Source: Chrysoperla carnea (lineage: Eukaryota; Arthropoda; Insecta; Neuroptera; Chrysopidae). From it: a stretch of 64,000 nucleotides of DNA. The first letter of the stretch is position 1. Every line of letters starts with the position of its first letter. Location of the stretch: contig NC_058342.1 in assembly GCF_905475395.1 (NCBI RefSeq), positions 33,128,140 to 33,192,139 of the forward strand, in the 5' to 3' direction. Shown piece by piece: positions 24,048 to 36,224 of this stretch. The position numbers and the translations under genes are program-made. The notes beneath the pieces are model-generated. The model did not search any database. It saw only the letters and a program-made list of their open reading frames with translations, and was not told the DNA's origin.

Positions 24048-24470
24048 GTGATTGTGAACCTACAGTATTGTAAAAAAGTTTTGGATTATTGCACGGTATA
24101 TACATATTAATCAAATACATGCTTTGTAGTTAAATAATGTGATTTTTTTTTAGCTTTATAATACCACGCAACTACAAAAATATATAATATATTGTGTGCA
24201 AGTGATGCTTATAAATTTGATAATATAGATATCGCTCTTCAATCATCAATATTTGTAGTTCATCAAGATATCATCGACAACCTTTTATTTTTATAAACTA
24301 CAAGATTGTCTAAATATTTTAGATAGTTTTTTATCACACTCTCTAGATTTTTTGATATAGAAATATCCAATTGAAAAGGATAACCTATATGATTCATCAT
24401 TCAACTTTGAACGATAAAATAAAAATTAATAAATAAATAAATAAAGTATTGTTCAATTCTTGCATCTCCT
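24048..24470 (-). repeat. Dispersed repeat FB-D, copy 1
   Basis: Reverse-oriented copy of a 430-530-bp repeat also found at 42470-42992 and 54745-55287. Shared landmarks are AAGGTGATTGT at one end, GTATATTGTGTGCAAGTGATG-like sequence, and ATCCAATTGAAAAGGATAAC. No coding potential. Confidence 0.7.
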
Positions 24471-24879
24471 TAAAAAAACTATAAATGCTCCAAGTGATGC
24501 TGGAGTATAAAAAGACTGTAGGACTGTATACTTGTAAGGCATGTGTATTTGAAACTTTATAATAATATTTATTATTTATTAAAAATTAAAATAATTATTT
24601 TTTAGTTCATCATCGATATGATAAGTGTTGATGTTGATGTTGTATGTTGAGAGTTGAGTTTGGTTGAGTTGTGTTGAGTGTGAGGGTTTGTAAATTCATT
24701 TTGGACTTTGATTGAACTTTAATCTGTGGAAGCATGCGGCAATCCCGGTCAATCGACTTATACAATACAATACAACCACTATTACAATTTATAAATTAAC
24801 AGTACAGTATCATAGGCGCCAAGAAACGGGACCGCTACAACACGGAGCATTTGTTCTCTTCCTACCTACTAATGAGGTC

Positions 24880-25000
24880 CTTTGGCTTGGGGAAAGTAAA
24901 TTGTCCGAAAGGACTTCTATAATTCAAAAAAATAAGTATTTGTCTTCTTAAAAATTAAATTATAGCAAGAAAATAATGTCTTGAATCAAAGTATTATAAA
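24880..25000 (+). repeat. Repeat fragment also present in an Oaz-like intron
   Basis: GTAAATTGTCCGAAAGGACT, AATAAGTATTTGTCTTCTTA and TAGCAAGAAAATAATGTCTT recur, inverted, at 41870-42030. The short protein-like frame across it is a chance reading. Confidence 0.55.
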
Positions 25001-28000
25001 GTAATGTAAAGTATATATTTTAGTGCAAAAATAAAAGCCTGAATATTTCGAAAAACTAGTTTTCACGTTTTTTCACTCCATCTAATCGATAACTGGTTGT
25101 ATAATTCAAGAAAAGTTGGTAAGGTGTTAATTTCTCGTAAGACTGTCAACAAATTTTCACAAAAAGACTTAAACTAATATTAAAAAACTTATTTTTCCTT
25201 GTAATCTAATATTTTTTAATTAACATGGAAGGCCAAAGGACTCCCTTAAGATTTTCCTGATTTTTCTTTATAAATTATGCTTTTAATAGCTTTTGCCATA
25301 TTAACACATTAAAACTTCCCTCTAGCGGCCATATTATATAAATTTTACTACATGCGTCGATCATTAAAACTTCGTGCCCCTAGACTCGTGTCTAATTTGT
25401 CTTACAAGTAATCCAACTGCCTTACAGATGAAGGGGAGTCGGACCTACGCTCCTTAAACCTGAACTTGCTATGAATTTAGTTGGCTAAGTATATGCTTTT
25501 TGCCAAATAACCAATGAATTTATGAAAGTTTGAGAACAAAAATTTGCTCCCCTTTGGATCAAATATTGTTGTTTTGCCACCCTCATCTTAAGCTCTTGAA
25601 CCCAATACTGGATACGCCTATGATACTACTTATTCATTTTATCATTATGATAATAAATTTTTGGTCCGGGAATCCATCAATATTTGAATATACACTTTAA
25701 TTTTAACCAATATCTATTAATGTTATGTAAATGTGATTGCATACGTTTGATTTGATGTATCAAAGTTCACCAAATTATACAAAATCAAAATATATTTAAT
25801 TAAATTACATTTGCTGAAAGGATCCAGTATCTAAATTACAGATTTTTGAGATATTCTACTATTCTATGCTTCTGAGCCACTTTTTTTCATATCTTTGATT
25901 GCTTTTGTCTATACTTAACGTGATTCTGGAGTTATTATTTGCAAAGTTTCACTTGAAAACTGTTTGCTCCTTATTTTGGACTTAAAGAAAAGGCGCAAAT
26001 TCGCATAAACAAAACGTTACCTTTAACAGCGAATATGAATCACAACTATTTAATTATTTTAATAGAAACAGTAACATTAAATACTAATAAATAAAGCGCC
26101 AACCTTCGTCTTGAATACTTAAAACAAATCCTTACTTAATTGCACTAATAAACACAGCAAACATAAATTGAATGACACGGTAAATCGAGAGCAACAACTA
26201 TAATAACATGCATCCGTAAAGGCATGTAGATTGAGGCTTACAAAACAGACGAAGGACGAGATTAAGGTAACTTAATTGACCTGTTTGTGATGCAAAACGA
26301 AAGAGCTGAGTTTTCTGACTTTTGGTCAGAAATTCGATATAAATACTCCACTGCTGTTTGACATGTTTTCAACATTTTCCGGTTTATTAATTCGACTAAG
26401 TATGGGATATAAGAAATGAAGAATTATTTGAATCCTTGAGTATGTATATAGAGTTGTAGTATGTTTAGAGTAAGTAGATAGAATTGCGATTGATTTTGAT
26501 TTTGATGTGGTCTGGTTTCTGGTCTGGATGAGTGGTCGCCAGTCGTGTTCATTATTTAATTCTTATCATTATCAGTGAATGTCAGTCATGTCTTAGTCTG
26601 CTCTGCTTAAAATTAGTTATTCATGACTGGAGTTGGACAAGGACTAATAATGTTATATATGTTCAACATTCACATTCTTGTGAACATGACAGCTGATACT
26701 GTCACTGATAGCTGATACCAGGATTTCATCATTTGTTTTTAAAAATTCAACAATAATTCTTTATAAATATTTCTTAGTTTAACAAAAATATTTCGTCATT
26801 ACCAAAATAAAATATTTTTGATTAAATTCCAAGATTAATTCAAAATGTAATTTGGACAATTTTTTTTAGCAAGTTCATCGCAAGTGTCATTTGTTTTTGC
26901 ATAATAAAAATTATGTTGCAAATTTTTTTTTATTTTTCCGTGTTTATCTCTCTGTAATATTGCGCATTGATTTTTGTTTTTATTTTTTCATTTTATAGCT
27001 CAGATCCTCAATCGGCCAAAACAACGACAATAGCTTTTTTGAAGTACACACTTTGTGACACTAATGTTATCAAAAACAAAAATTCAAATAAGTTGCACAA
27101 AAATTTTCCCCAAAGCGATCTTTTTTGGTGGGCTTTGAAAATTTTTGAAAAAAAAGGCCGTTTTTCTGGGAAAGTATTGATTATCGGTGATAAAATTAAA
27201 TGGGAAAGTTTACGATGATTAAAAAATACAATTTGTGAGTCGAGACTCGACCCTATATCTTTATCCGTTGTTACGAGTAATTGAAGTTTTGAAATTGACA
27301 AATTTTTTTCTCGGAAACGCCAGGTTTGGGGGATAATAGTATGAAAAGGTACTTTTTATGTACTGATATTTTTTTCGAATTTGTATTAATAATAGAAACG
27401 GGTCTATACCTGTTTGTTTTTGAAAATTAATGGATCGCCGCTGACAATTGAAGAATTTAACGACCAAAATGAACCCCCTTAGGTCAAAGAATGACTAAAT
27501 ATATACAAAAAATCAAATTATTTTTATTACCTTGCCTGGCAGTAATTGCACAGTTAACATTTTGGGCATTTACACCGCAGTTGCGAAATAAATAAACACT
27601 TAATTTTAAACATACAATTAAAGTAGGGCGCTTAAACCGCCTTAGCCTTTCATTTTGAGCGTTCATTTATTTATATATGACTTAGTACTTTGTATTTATT
27701 TAAGACGAAAGGTTCAAATCAGGGCCGTCTTACGATATTTGGTGTTCCAGCTTTTTTTTTAACGACCGAGTAACGACCACTAAATGAGTCCCTAGAGACA
27801 TAATAAGTAAATCCTGGTAACTAATTCAGTTTGGAGCTTACCTTAAATAGAAACTAAACAGTAAGTTAGGAACGTTAGCGCTTTTGTTTTGAGGCTGGAG
27901 GTGTTAAAACGGCCCTGCTTCAAATGAATCAAATTATGTAATTATATTCGATTGAGTTATAGCAATTAAAATACATTGAATTAACTTTTGCTCGTATCAC

Positions 28001-28361
28001 TCTTAATGAAAGACCATGATTTGCATAAATGTGACACCGCCCAAAATTTAAATCCAATATTTCGTTAAATATTAAAAAAAGAAAAGATAAGTTTTTTAAC
28101 GAATAAAAAACAAACCAAATTAAGGATTCAATTCAATTATTTCATTGTTATTATTTTACAAAAGAACAATTATTCTAATTTTGTTCATTGTTTTTAATTT
28201 TTATTGTTTATTAGAGGCTTTTTCAACAAATAGTCCAGTATAACACGGCATCGATCCATCTGATATACTTTAAAAAAGGAAGAAGGGCAAGAACATATGT
28301 ATTAAGGACGTAAAATTAGAGTGGAGAGGGTAGCAGAAAAAAAGACACCTATCTCGGCGGT

Positions 28362-28505
28362 TCGGACGTTGCGTACTTTGTACTGCGCAGCAGGCTACCT
28401 TTTGTTTTCAATTTTTTTTCTTTTGTTTTCAATCAATTGAACAATTTCTATTGTTTTCAATCACTTAGACAGCCCGTTGCGCAGTACAAAGAACGCAACG
28501 ACCGA
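28362..28505. repeat. Inverted repeat with GC-richer ends
   Basis: CGTTGCGTACTTTGTACTGC on the left mirrors GCAGTACAAAGAACGCAACG on the right around an AT-rich loop made of repeated TTTTGTTTTCAAT. Confidence 0.75.
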
Positions 28506-28569
28506 TAACTTGACCTCGCCTAAATAGGCGCCTTTATAGTTATACAGAGACTAGCATCGCCTATCTTTC

Positions 28570-28815
28570 CATACAGCGAAAAGCGTGCCAACATCTGAGG
28601 TAATTGCTTAGGTCAGCTACGGATATTTATCAAAAACACATACATTGAATGTCAAATTTTCATATCACAAACTCTTTTACATAAAACATCGTGATTACAC
28701 TTTAGTTTTTCGATTTTTGACTTAAAAAAATACTTATCACGTATAACTTTACATTTTTTCTTACGAATATACAATGAATTTGACCTAAGCAATTACCTCA
28801 GATGTTGTCACGCTT
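28570..28815. repeat. Second inverted repeat, adjacent to the first
   Basis: GCGTGCCAACATCTGAGGTA with ATTGCTTAGGTCA on the left; TGACCTAAGCAATTACCTCA with GATGTTGTCACGCT on the right. The arms are about 35 bp and close to perfect; the loop is about 170 bp. Confidence 0.75.
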
Positions 28816-30589
28816 AAAATCGTTTGGCACTCTATGTAAGTCTATGTAACTTTAACGTCAATGGGTAGAACAATGCAGATCTGCTGTAACACATCATGGC
28901 CATGCCATTTCAAACTGTACTAACATTATTATTTAATGAGGGTCTAATTACAAAGAATTGTATTTGTACTGCTACGCAAAACCCAAACAATATTTGTCAT
29001 ACAAATAAAATGAAATTCTCTCCAAATAAATTAAGATCATATTACATGTTTCGAGGAAAAGGTACTTAAGTTAGGTCTGGTCACAACAACCAGTAACTTT
29101 ACTTTATATACCCTATGAAAATGAGTATAATTTTGTTACAAGCCATCAATTTTTTTTGGTATGGTATCTTCAATATATCACGGAAGTCCTTAGCCATCTT
29201 TTAATAAGTTCATTCTTCCAAATCCAAGAAAAGGCTGAATAATTACAACCTGACCCCATTTCTAGATATACGACCTCCCCTGAAATTTAATTCTTGCAAT
29301 ACAGTCAGCAAATTGAGGCCTCCAAGCTTGTTTGTAAGTTGATAAACTCATCCAAAAGCTGCCCCCGAATTTTTTAAAGGGATCCACATCCCCTAGCGAA
29401 TTTGCCTTTCTCTGGTTCTTTCCTTTCATCGGAAACCATTTAGTACATAATTTCGACCAAATATTGTCTTTTGTACGCATCGAATAAAAAAAAATTGTTA
29501 GACATCTGAAATATGACGATTTAATGAAAAATTTTCACGTTAGCACTTGGAGTCGAGGGATTTGCAAGTTTAGCATTAGGGCTGACATTGATAGTGACGT
29601 ATACACAGGGTATGGACGGTGGCCGTAGTAAACATTGTTGTGTATTTAATTATATAATGTTTTAAAGTCAGTAGTCAGTACTTAAAATCGTTTTGCTTCT
29701 TGAGTGTAGTTAAAGATGATAGTGTTTACATTGTAATCAACTTACAGCTCAAATGTTTATATTTTGAATACAAAATTATAGTCCAATACATAAAGAAACG
29801 ATTCTGGCTGGAGATTGTTGGACAACAGGCCAAGTTTCCTACCAACATCGAATGATAACATCCCCAGATTGCCCCAAACCTAATTTTAAAATTTCAACCA
29901 TAAAATACCAGTAGAATATACAAAGTTGATAGACTTTTTAATCCCTTTTTTGATACATATCGTTCTGTGGTATCGGATGAACCGATTTTGCAAAGATGCT
30001 CTCAGAATTAATTTGTTATGACGATATTCAGATATGATATTGAGCAAATTAAACTAAAATAAGGTATCCTAAGAAGTTACAATTTCTTCAGGACAGATTT
30101 TACATTTTCCGTCAGGTTTCCTAGCTCTGAAAAGCGAAAATTGTTGTAGGAAGGGAACCCTAACTAAAACAAAAAACATTAGCTTGGTAATCTGATAAAT
30201 TAAACATAAATTTGATTATTTTAAACATACAATTATTTCTAAAAGTCACAAATTATAAATGTACTGATAACAATTTGTTAATATACTTTTTGGTGGGTGA
30301 AACGTTTTTTCTCAAAATTCTTTTTGTTTTGATTTGAAACGTTTTTTCTGCTTAATCATTATGACTTAAGAACAATTTCTAATTTTATATTAAATAAAAA
30401 GAAAAAAAAAAGAAAAAAAAAGTGAAATGTATATAATTTTCAATTTCATTTGAATTAAAAATGATAAAATTATCTATTTTCCTTAATTTCACTAACAACT
30501 TAATTTAATTAGATATGCAATGTTCATTACTTAAATGTATTAAGTATTGCATGTACGCATTGTCATTAGAAACATAAATTTAAAAAAAA

Positions 30590-30735
30590 AAATACTTTTT
30601 AAAGGATAAGCTTTTATTGTACAAAAAAAAAAAAATTATTATTTCTATGATTCATTCACCGATCGCCTCAAGCTTTTACAATAGTTGTCACGTAAAAGTG
30701 ACTCATAGAAATTATATATATATATATATAATAAT
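30590..30735. repeat. MITE-C fragment and (TA)n tract
   Basis: GATAAGCTTTTATTGTAC and CGCCTCAAGCTTTTAC with AAAAGTGACTCATAG are MITE-C landmarks, rearranged. A run of about nine TA dinucleotides follows at 30714-30731. Confidence 0.55.
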
Positions 30736-31043
30736 TTAAGTTAAATATCTTTTATTTTAATTTTCCCAATTTAACAAAAGCTCCAGGTAAAAGCAAAATT
30801 GACATGTTAATTTACATCTTTTCAAACACCTTTAACCAAATTTTCAACGAGATGCTTTTTTTGAGTTCGGAAGGAATAAATTTCTCTATTGCTTGTGCTA
30901 TAAATTTGATTCTCCATAAAATGAGTACGGTATCGAACCATTTACCTTGATACATTTGTCCACACACTCACAATTTGACCCTGAATTTTTGCCCAAATCA
31001 TTGATGAATGCAGGCAGTAAGCTACTAAGTGTAAATGCACTTT

Positions 31044-31050
31044 TATAAAA
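31044..31050 (+). promoter_or_regulatory. Candidate TATA box for the small secreted-protein gene
   Basis: TATAAAA lies 92 nt upstream of the ATG at 31142. A start of transcription around 31075 would give a 5' UTR of about 65 nt. In sequence this AT-rich the motif alone is weak evidence. Confidence 0.35.
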
Positions 31051-31141
31051 TTTGATTTCATTGTATGTTTATCGTGCAATGCACAGGTTTTAGCATAGTT
31101 TTCAAATGAAATTTAAATGAAAATTTGATTGTCAACAAAAT

Positions 31142-31223
31142 ATGGCCAATTCAATTATTTTTAATTTAATATTCTTTATATTTTTTATCAAATTTGTTTA
31201 TTTACAATCCGTAAATTCGTTAG
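31142..31223 (+). CDS. Small secreted-protein gene, exon 1 (signal peptide)
   Basis: 27 codons plus one base. The hydrophobic core is rich in Ile and Phe and ends LQSVNS, a plausible signal-peptidase site. Donor AG|GTAAGT at 31224. No other long frame covers it. Confidence 0.5.
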
Positions 31224-32493
31224 GTAAGTTCATTTTTCTCTAAGTTCACCAGCTTTTACACCAGTTTATTTTATTCCGTTTCACTGTTTCAAAAAAAAGT
31301 TTGGGAGGTAAAATATTCTGCGAAAAAAGAGCTAAATGTTATTCTTTTTTCTAAATTTTTTTGTTTGTATTAAAATTGCAATATTTCAAAAATTCTGTGT
31401 CCGAAACTGTTAAAACTTTTTGAGCATCTTGTCATTACCTAATTAAAATAAATTGGAAAGCAGCAAGCATTAATTTTAGTTCCCGGACTGGATAAAACAT
31501 AAAAAAATGGTACGAGAAACTTTCTTTTCATTATAACTCCGTTTAATTTTCGTGCAAATGACTTGAAACGTTTTTCATTTTCAAGGTTTTTTATAATACT
31601 TTAAAAAGTGTATGATATATTTTTTCAAAGAAGGTCAAATTTTTCAGTTATTTAACGTTAAATACTCGAATCAAAGTATATAATCTTTCACTTAATCTAA
31701 TAAATTTGCGGAGCTCGTACGTCGAAATTTTTGATTTTACGAAAAAACTTTTATTGAAAAAACATAAATTGTAGGAAATTTTCTGAGGTTTAATTTTGTT
31801 TGTATATATTTTCGTCGTAAAATGACTCGGAAAGGAAATATTGTCAAAAAACTACTTTTCGACGCCATTTTTCCAATATATCGGTGCGAGCGGCAAAGAT
31901 ACAAAGTAGCAAAGTGGAAATTCGAAAAGAATACCTCAAAATCTATAAAATCTCTCATTTTCAATACTCCCGAAAAACTTTCCAGGTAAAACTACCAGAT
32001 GACTATACTATAAAATTTTGTTTTAGAAAAAGGCGATCCCGATTTGCAACTAATCACATCATTAGATATCGTACAAAATTATTTAAATCAAAAAGCTTCA
32101 AATCATTTATATTTAATAAAACCAGACGATATAAAGCACAAAGTACGACGTTATTATGCTCAAGTACCAGAGAAATTGTATTATCTTGGTGATGTTAACC
32201 CAAATTTATGGAAAGATTACAAAAAGGAGTTACCTCCTGGTTTGTACATGGATGTCTTACCAAATAAACGTGTCAATGTCCAAATTATTCGCACAAAACG
32301 TTTAAAGAAAAATTTTCCAACGTTTTCATTACGTACCGGCTACGACATTCTCCATTGTATGCTGGATGCGATTGTTTCATTGCTTACCAACCGATTGACG
32401 GAAACTTATAGCAAATTCGTATCCATTATTCTTAAAATTATCATGATTTTTACTAATTTGGCTAAAAGATTATGTTTACGGTCTCTTAGGTAA
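31142..32493 (+). CDS. Probable small secreted protein, two exons seen, family not recognised
   Basis: Exons 31142-31223 and 32027-32493. The ATG (context AAAATATGGCC) opens MANSIIFNLIFFIFFIKF, a clear signal peptide. The donor TTAG|GTAAGT is near perfect, the acceptor TTTTGTTTTAG is good, and the phases (1 then 2 bases) rejoin to a Glu codon. The product would be 182 residues, about 155 after cleavage. It is Lys/Arg-rich with several dibasic sites and two cysteines, and codon use looks like real coding sequence. The final AGG TAA overlaps a plausible donor (CTTAG|GTAATA at 32490), so the reading frame may continue into an exon I could not find. I do not recognise the family and assign no function. 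Confidence 0.5.
32027..32493 (+). CDS. Small secreted-protein gene, exon 2 (mature part)
   Basis: Begins after the acceptor at 32026 and reads GDPDLQLITSLDIVQNYLN, then YYLGDVNPNLWKDYKKELPP, then a hydrophobic tail. A start inside this exon is unlikely, because the frame is open up to the acceptor and joins exon 1 in phase. It ends at the TAA at 32491-32493, or at the donor at 32490 if the gene continues. Confidence 0.5.
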
Positions 32494-32670
32494 TATCATT
32501 AGGACTACTTTAAGACCGCGATTAAATAATTATAATTCTAAGCCATTGGCTCTTTTTAATCGGGTAATTTTTCTTGTTTTTTTACTACCGGAAAGATCTA
32601 CCAGAAAGGGGGAGCTTTAAAGGAGAAATTAATTTTTTTTTTCGTAAACTAATTTCGACCGAGATTTGTC

Positions 32671-33352
32671 TCTCACAGCCATACCAAGAAGGTCTTAACA
32701 GATTAGGAGATAATCTGAAAAACCAACAATTAAAGACATGGGCCAGCTACGAGGGAGGGCGAATCGCCAAAAGCCTGTTGGGTGAAGGAAACTCGCTCGG
32801 TAACAGAGCCGAGGAGATCTTGAAACTAAACAGAGCTGATATTAGAGTCATCGTAGAGTTACTCACAGGGCATGATAACCTGAACAAGTTCCAACATCAG
32901 ATTGGAAAAAGACAATTTCCCGCGTGTGACAGATGCTTAGAAAATTCAAAAGAAACATCGATCCACTTTCTCTGTTACTGCCCGGCGCTCATACAGCAGC
33001 GAAGGAAATGGTTTGGTCCGGCCATAGTCGAACCAGAAGAAATTTGGAAACTCAGCGCTAGACAAATCCTGGGTTTCAGTACATCAGTTGGTTATAATAG
33101 CCACTGAAAAGCGTAGCGGGAAAGAGTACAAGGGTCTATTTGGCTAGGTGCTCTGAACCATTGCTTCCAGGCGCGATCCTCGAGCATGGCCCACTAACCT
33201 ACATACCCATACCCATACCCAAGTCAGTGGTAACTGATTTACCCCCGACTTGTCTCCTCCTCGATACACCCATGACTCCAAAACCTAGGTCTCTGTTAAC
33301 AGAGAAGCAAAAGTTAAGGATCTTTCATGGCTATTGGAGGATTTGCTTCTAA
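32671..33352 (+). mobile_element. Non-LTR retrotransposon 3' fragment (C-terminal RT/RNase H region)
   Basis: The frame ending at 33107 reads like the C-terminus of jockey/R1-type ORF2: LLTGHDNLNKFQHQIGK, then a CDRC-x(9)-HFLCYC zinc-knuckle-like motif and CPALIQQRRKWFG. The start is truncated at about 32671, with unrelated sequence before it. About 240 bp of 3' flank follows. A second, frameshifted copy is at 60335-60681. Base composition is clearly less AT-rich than the surroundings. Confidence 0.8.
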
Positions 33353-35104
33353 AAAATTCCCCATGGTTGGATTATATATTTTTTTAATCGCAGTCTTATA
33401 AATTAGGATACCATCAGGGGTGTAGCCAGAAAAATGTTATACAAAATTCCTTAAATTTATTATGAAATTAAAATTTCAATGGCTACGCACCTGAATAGTT
33501 GATTGTTATTGGTTAAAAATAAAAAAATTTTGATAAAATAAGATTTTGTTTTATTTTTTAAATTTTGTACATTTGAAAAATATTATTGACCCTGCATTTA
33601 AAAAAAATTTGTACCTGAAAAAAAAAGAAAAGAAATGTTTATTAAAATGATTTAGGATTTAATTAAAACATGTATGACGTCATAATACAAATTAAAAATG
33701 TCAGGTTTTAGTAATTTTACTTTTCCGCTGTTAATTATTTAAATATGTTAATTTTTGTGGATCTTTGTGACAAATTATTGACTTTGAAACTTGAAAGTGA
33801 ATTTTAATTTCTTTTATTTATTCAATCAAGGATATGCAAATTAGCAAACGGTATCAAGGAAAATACGAACTTTTTCTTTTAAGTGCCAATTAATCTAAAT
33901 TAGTATTCGAAGCCGTAGTAACTTTCGGTATTTAATATTGTGTTTAAACGTTCGACTTTCACTTTTTCCGATTTCGTTTTCAGAGAGTCACTTTTATTTC
34001 GAAAGTCCCAATTTTATTTGTCTAGTTTGATATAATTAACATGCAAAAATTCCGTTTTTGAAACAAACTGAAAAATTAGGGCTTAGAATAATCTGCAATA
34101 ATTGCAATATTTTGTTGTGGAAATTTAATGATCAAGAATTTTGGAAAGCACAATAATTTCTACATTTTTTCAAACAGTGTAATCCCATTGAAGGGTTTTT
34201 AATTTTTTCGAATAAAAAACGCTACTGTATTAGGTACTTTCTGTTTTAGTAAGAACAAGATTTTAATTTTTTGGTCAAATTCGGAGAATTCATACGTTTT
34301 TCCGCGAGAAATGACAAATCGACTAAAATCCTTAGATGTTCCAACTTATACGACAAATTTTTCCTCGATTTTTTCATGAAAAGGTAAAAATTATTGTACC
34401 AGAAAAATTTGTTGCCACAAGGAAATTTCTATTCGCTTTAGGAATATTTTGTCTCCCTTTTAAATCATAGTTTCAAGGAAAAATTTTCTTGATTCAAGCA
34501 ATTATTTTAAGTCTGAGAAACCCTTTTTTCTGTCTATATAAAGAATTATTTATTTTTCGGTTAAATTCGGAGAATTCATACAATTTTCCGCGAGACACAT
34601 CACGAAATTCGAAAATTCTAGTGCAAAATTGGAGAAATGGCAAATCTATTAAAATCTTTTGGTGTTCCTAATTATACGACTGATCTTTCTTTTCTCCTTG
34701 AATTTTTCATGAAGAGGTATACAAATTATTTGTACCAGAAAAGTTTTATTGCCACAAGGAAATTTCTGCTCGTTTTAAGAATATTTTGTGTCTCTTTTAA
34801 ATCCTTGTTTCAAGGAATAATTTTCTTAAATAAGTCCGAGAAATCCTTTTAGAAAAACTATTTTGCCAAATTTATAAAAAATGTGCCAAATATTAAGTGA
34901 TCAAATACATTTTTCATATTTTTTGCCATTTTCAGCCACAACACAGAATTTTTATCATGTTTTCCGATCCGAGACTATATACAAATTTTCAAAACACGTG
35001 TATGTAATCATGTTAATATCATCACATAACTTGCGTATACATTCTAGGAAACTTTTTAGGCATTTCTAAGAGATTTGAAAGTATTTGAACTTACATGAAT
35101 AGTT
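33353..35104. other. Intergenic region with a local direct duplication
   Basis: Nothing coding is recognised. The second half consists of the diverged direct duplication described separately at 34243-34855. A poly(A) signal for the minus-strand Gly-rich gene should lie near the right end; only variant hexamers are seen close by. Confidence 0.45.
34243..34855 (+). repeat. Diverged direct duplication, about 300-bp unit
   Basis: Two units in the same direction (about 34243-34530 and 34550-34855). They share CGGAGAATTCATAC, TTTTCCGCGAGA, CTTATACGACAAA/ATTATACGACTGA, GCCACAAGGAAATTTCT and GTTTCAAGGAA. Short open frames inside it are chance. Confidence 0.7.
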
Positions 35105-35411
35105 TTACCAAACTCCACCATGGCCGTAGGCAGATGCATAGCCTGATGAATAACCTGAAGAGTAACCATAACTGCTTCCATAACCTCCATGACCATAACC
35201 TCCATATACTACTGGAGTACTAACGTATGTTACAGATGATGGGTAAGAGTGATGGTAGTGATGAACTTGAGATGGTGCATAATAGCTACCTCCATAACTT
35301 CCATGTCCATAACCATATCCACTTCCGTATCCATAACCTCCGTAAGATTTGGCACCATATGCAGCAGCTCCTAAGCCTCCTAATACCAAAGCTTTTTTAG
35401 CTACTAAACCA
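35105..35411 (-). CDS. Gly/Tyr-rich protein gene, exon 2
   Basis: The acceptor is GTTTTTAG before 35411. It encodes LVAKKALVLGGLGAAAYGAK, then the GYG-rich repeat domain, ending HGGVW and TAA at 35105-35107. Confidence 0.85.
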
Positions 35412-35683
35412 CTAAAAACAAAAAAATCCACAGTTAATTTTCCATCCCGATTTAAAATATCAAATTAAATTTACCCTCCAATAGCTGCTCCAGCTAAACC
35501 AGCTGCTCCAGCACCCAACAATAGTTTAGTACCAAGGAACCGTTTGGCACGTGTTTGTTCCGGTTGAACACCGGTTTCAGTGAATGGTGTTGGTCCATTA
35601 TTTTCGACTGGATTTAAGATTTCTGTTCCAGCCAATGCCAAACCAATGATGGCGAAGAATGCAACTAGTGTTTGTGGTAACAT
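35105..35683 (-). CDS. Secreted Gly/Tyr-rich cuticle-like protein, two exons, complete
   Basis: Exons 35475-35683 and 35105-35411 join in phase 2/1 to give 171 residues and TAA. The ATG at 35683 is the start; the frame runs three codons further up only through a GTG. Residues 1-18 form a signal peptide. A short acidic, Pro-containing propeptide ends at a RAKR processing site (45-48), then comes a Gly/Ala/Leu hydrophobic stretch (about 52-90). Residues 94-171 are built of GYG, GYGHGSYGG and SGYSSGYASAYGHGG repeats with a His/Tyr patch (VHHYHHSY). Proteins of this make-up are typically extracellular cuticle or egg-covering components. The exact family is not identifiable by eye. Confidence 0.85.
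35475..35683 (-). CDS. Gly/Tyr-rich protein gene, exon 1
   Basis: Codes for the signal peptide, the propeptide with RAKR, and the start of the Gly/Ala stretch. Donor GGAGG|GTAAAT at 35474. The intron that follows is only 63 nt. Confidence 0.85.
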
Positions 35684-35742
35684 TTTGAGCACAGTTCACG
35701 CAAAAAATTTTGTCAACTGGTTTATTTAAAATTTGTCACCTG

Positions 35743-35751
35743 ATATATATA
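35743..35751 (-). promoter_or_regulatory. TATA box of the Gly/Tyr-rich protein gene
   Basis: TATATATAT on the minus strand, 60-68 nt upstream of the ATG. CCAGTT 33 nt downstream (A at 35718) fits an arthropod initiator, which would give a 5' UTR of about 35 nt. Short UTR and TATA at this spacing are common for insect cuticle genes. Confidence 0.6.
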
Positions 35752-36224
35752 GGCTGCCATCTTCATGGCCTTGGGGTTAGATTAGCTGTTCAAATTATCA
35801 TATTTGAAATCCGGTAATCGATGAAGATAGGTCACATATCACATTTATTACACAATATTTATAAGATCGTTAACAGCAACAGGTTATTGGATTCGTCCAC
35901 AGGTGGGTGTGTGTTGATTTAAGGAAATTTTGCTCATATTTGGGTATTTTTTTGTATTTTTTAATAATTATGTTAAGTGGTTTCAAGGAAATCCAGTTTT
36001 AATAATTTTCACTTTTCAATTATTAATCAACAAACTTTTTTATTGATTTTAATTCTTAACTATGTTAAGAATTTTTCTTCTACAACGTGTTCCAAGAGAT
36101 ATCATTAAAATATAAATTTCTGTTTAAGCAATAATTAGGTATCACTTATGAGAAACTAAGAATTTATTGGTGATTCTATGAAAAAGTGTACCATAAATGA
36201 AACAATTATATACTAACCCGACTA

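Larger units (their letters stand above)
16906..31041. other. Large intergenic region, no supported gene
   Basis: About 14 kb, AT-rich, with only short open frames that do not resemble proteins. It contains FB-F (17337), SINE-2 (19925), a partial DINE-1-like copy (21830), an inverted repeat (20655), MITE-C (22455, 30590), FB-D (24048), two adjacent inverted repeats (28362, 28570) and simple repeats. The stretches 17600-19800, 25000-28300 and 28820-30590 show nothing identifiable. Confidence 0.55.

Noticed and set aside
24712-24951. 79-codon frame with a Leu-Gly-Glu-Ser segment
   Set aside because: Its second half is a dispersed repeat also found in an intron at 41.9 kb; the start is not convincing.
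32044-32493. Independent start inside exon 2 of the small secreted-protein gene
   Set aside because: The first codon of that frame is TTG, the frame is open back to a good acceptor, and the upstream signal-peptide exon joins in phase.
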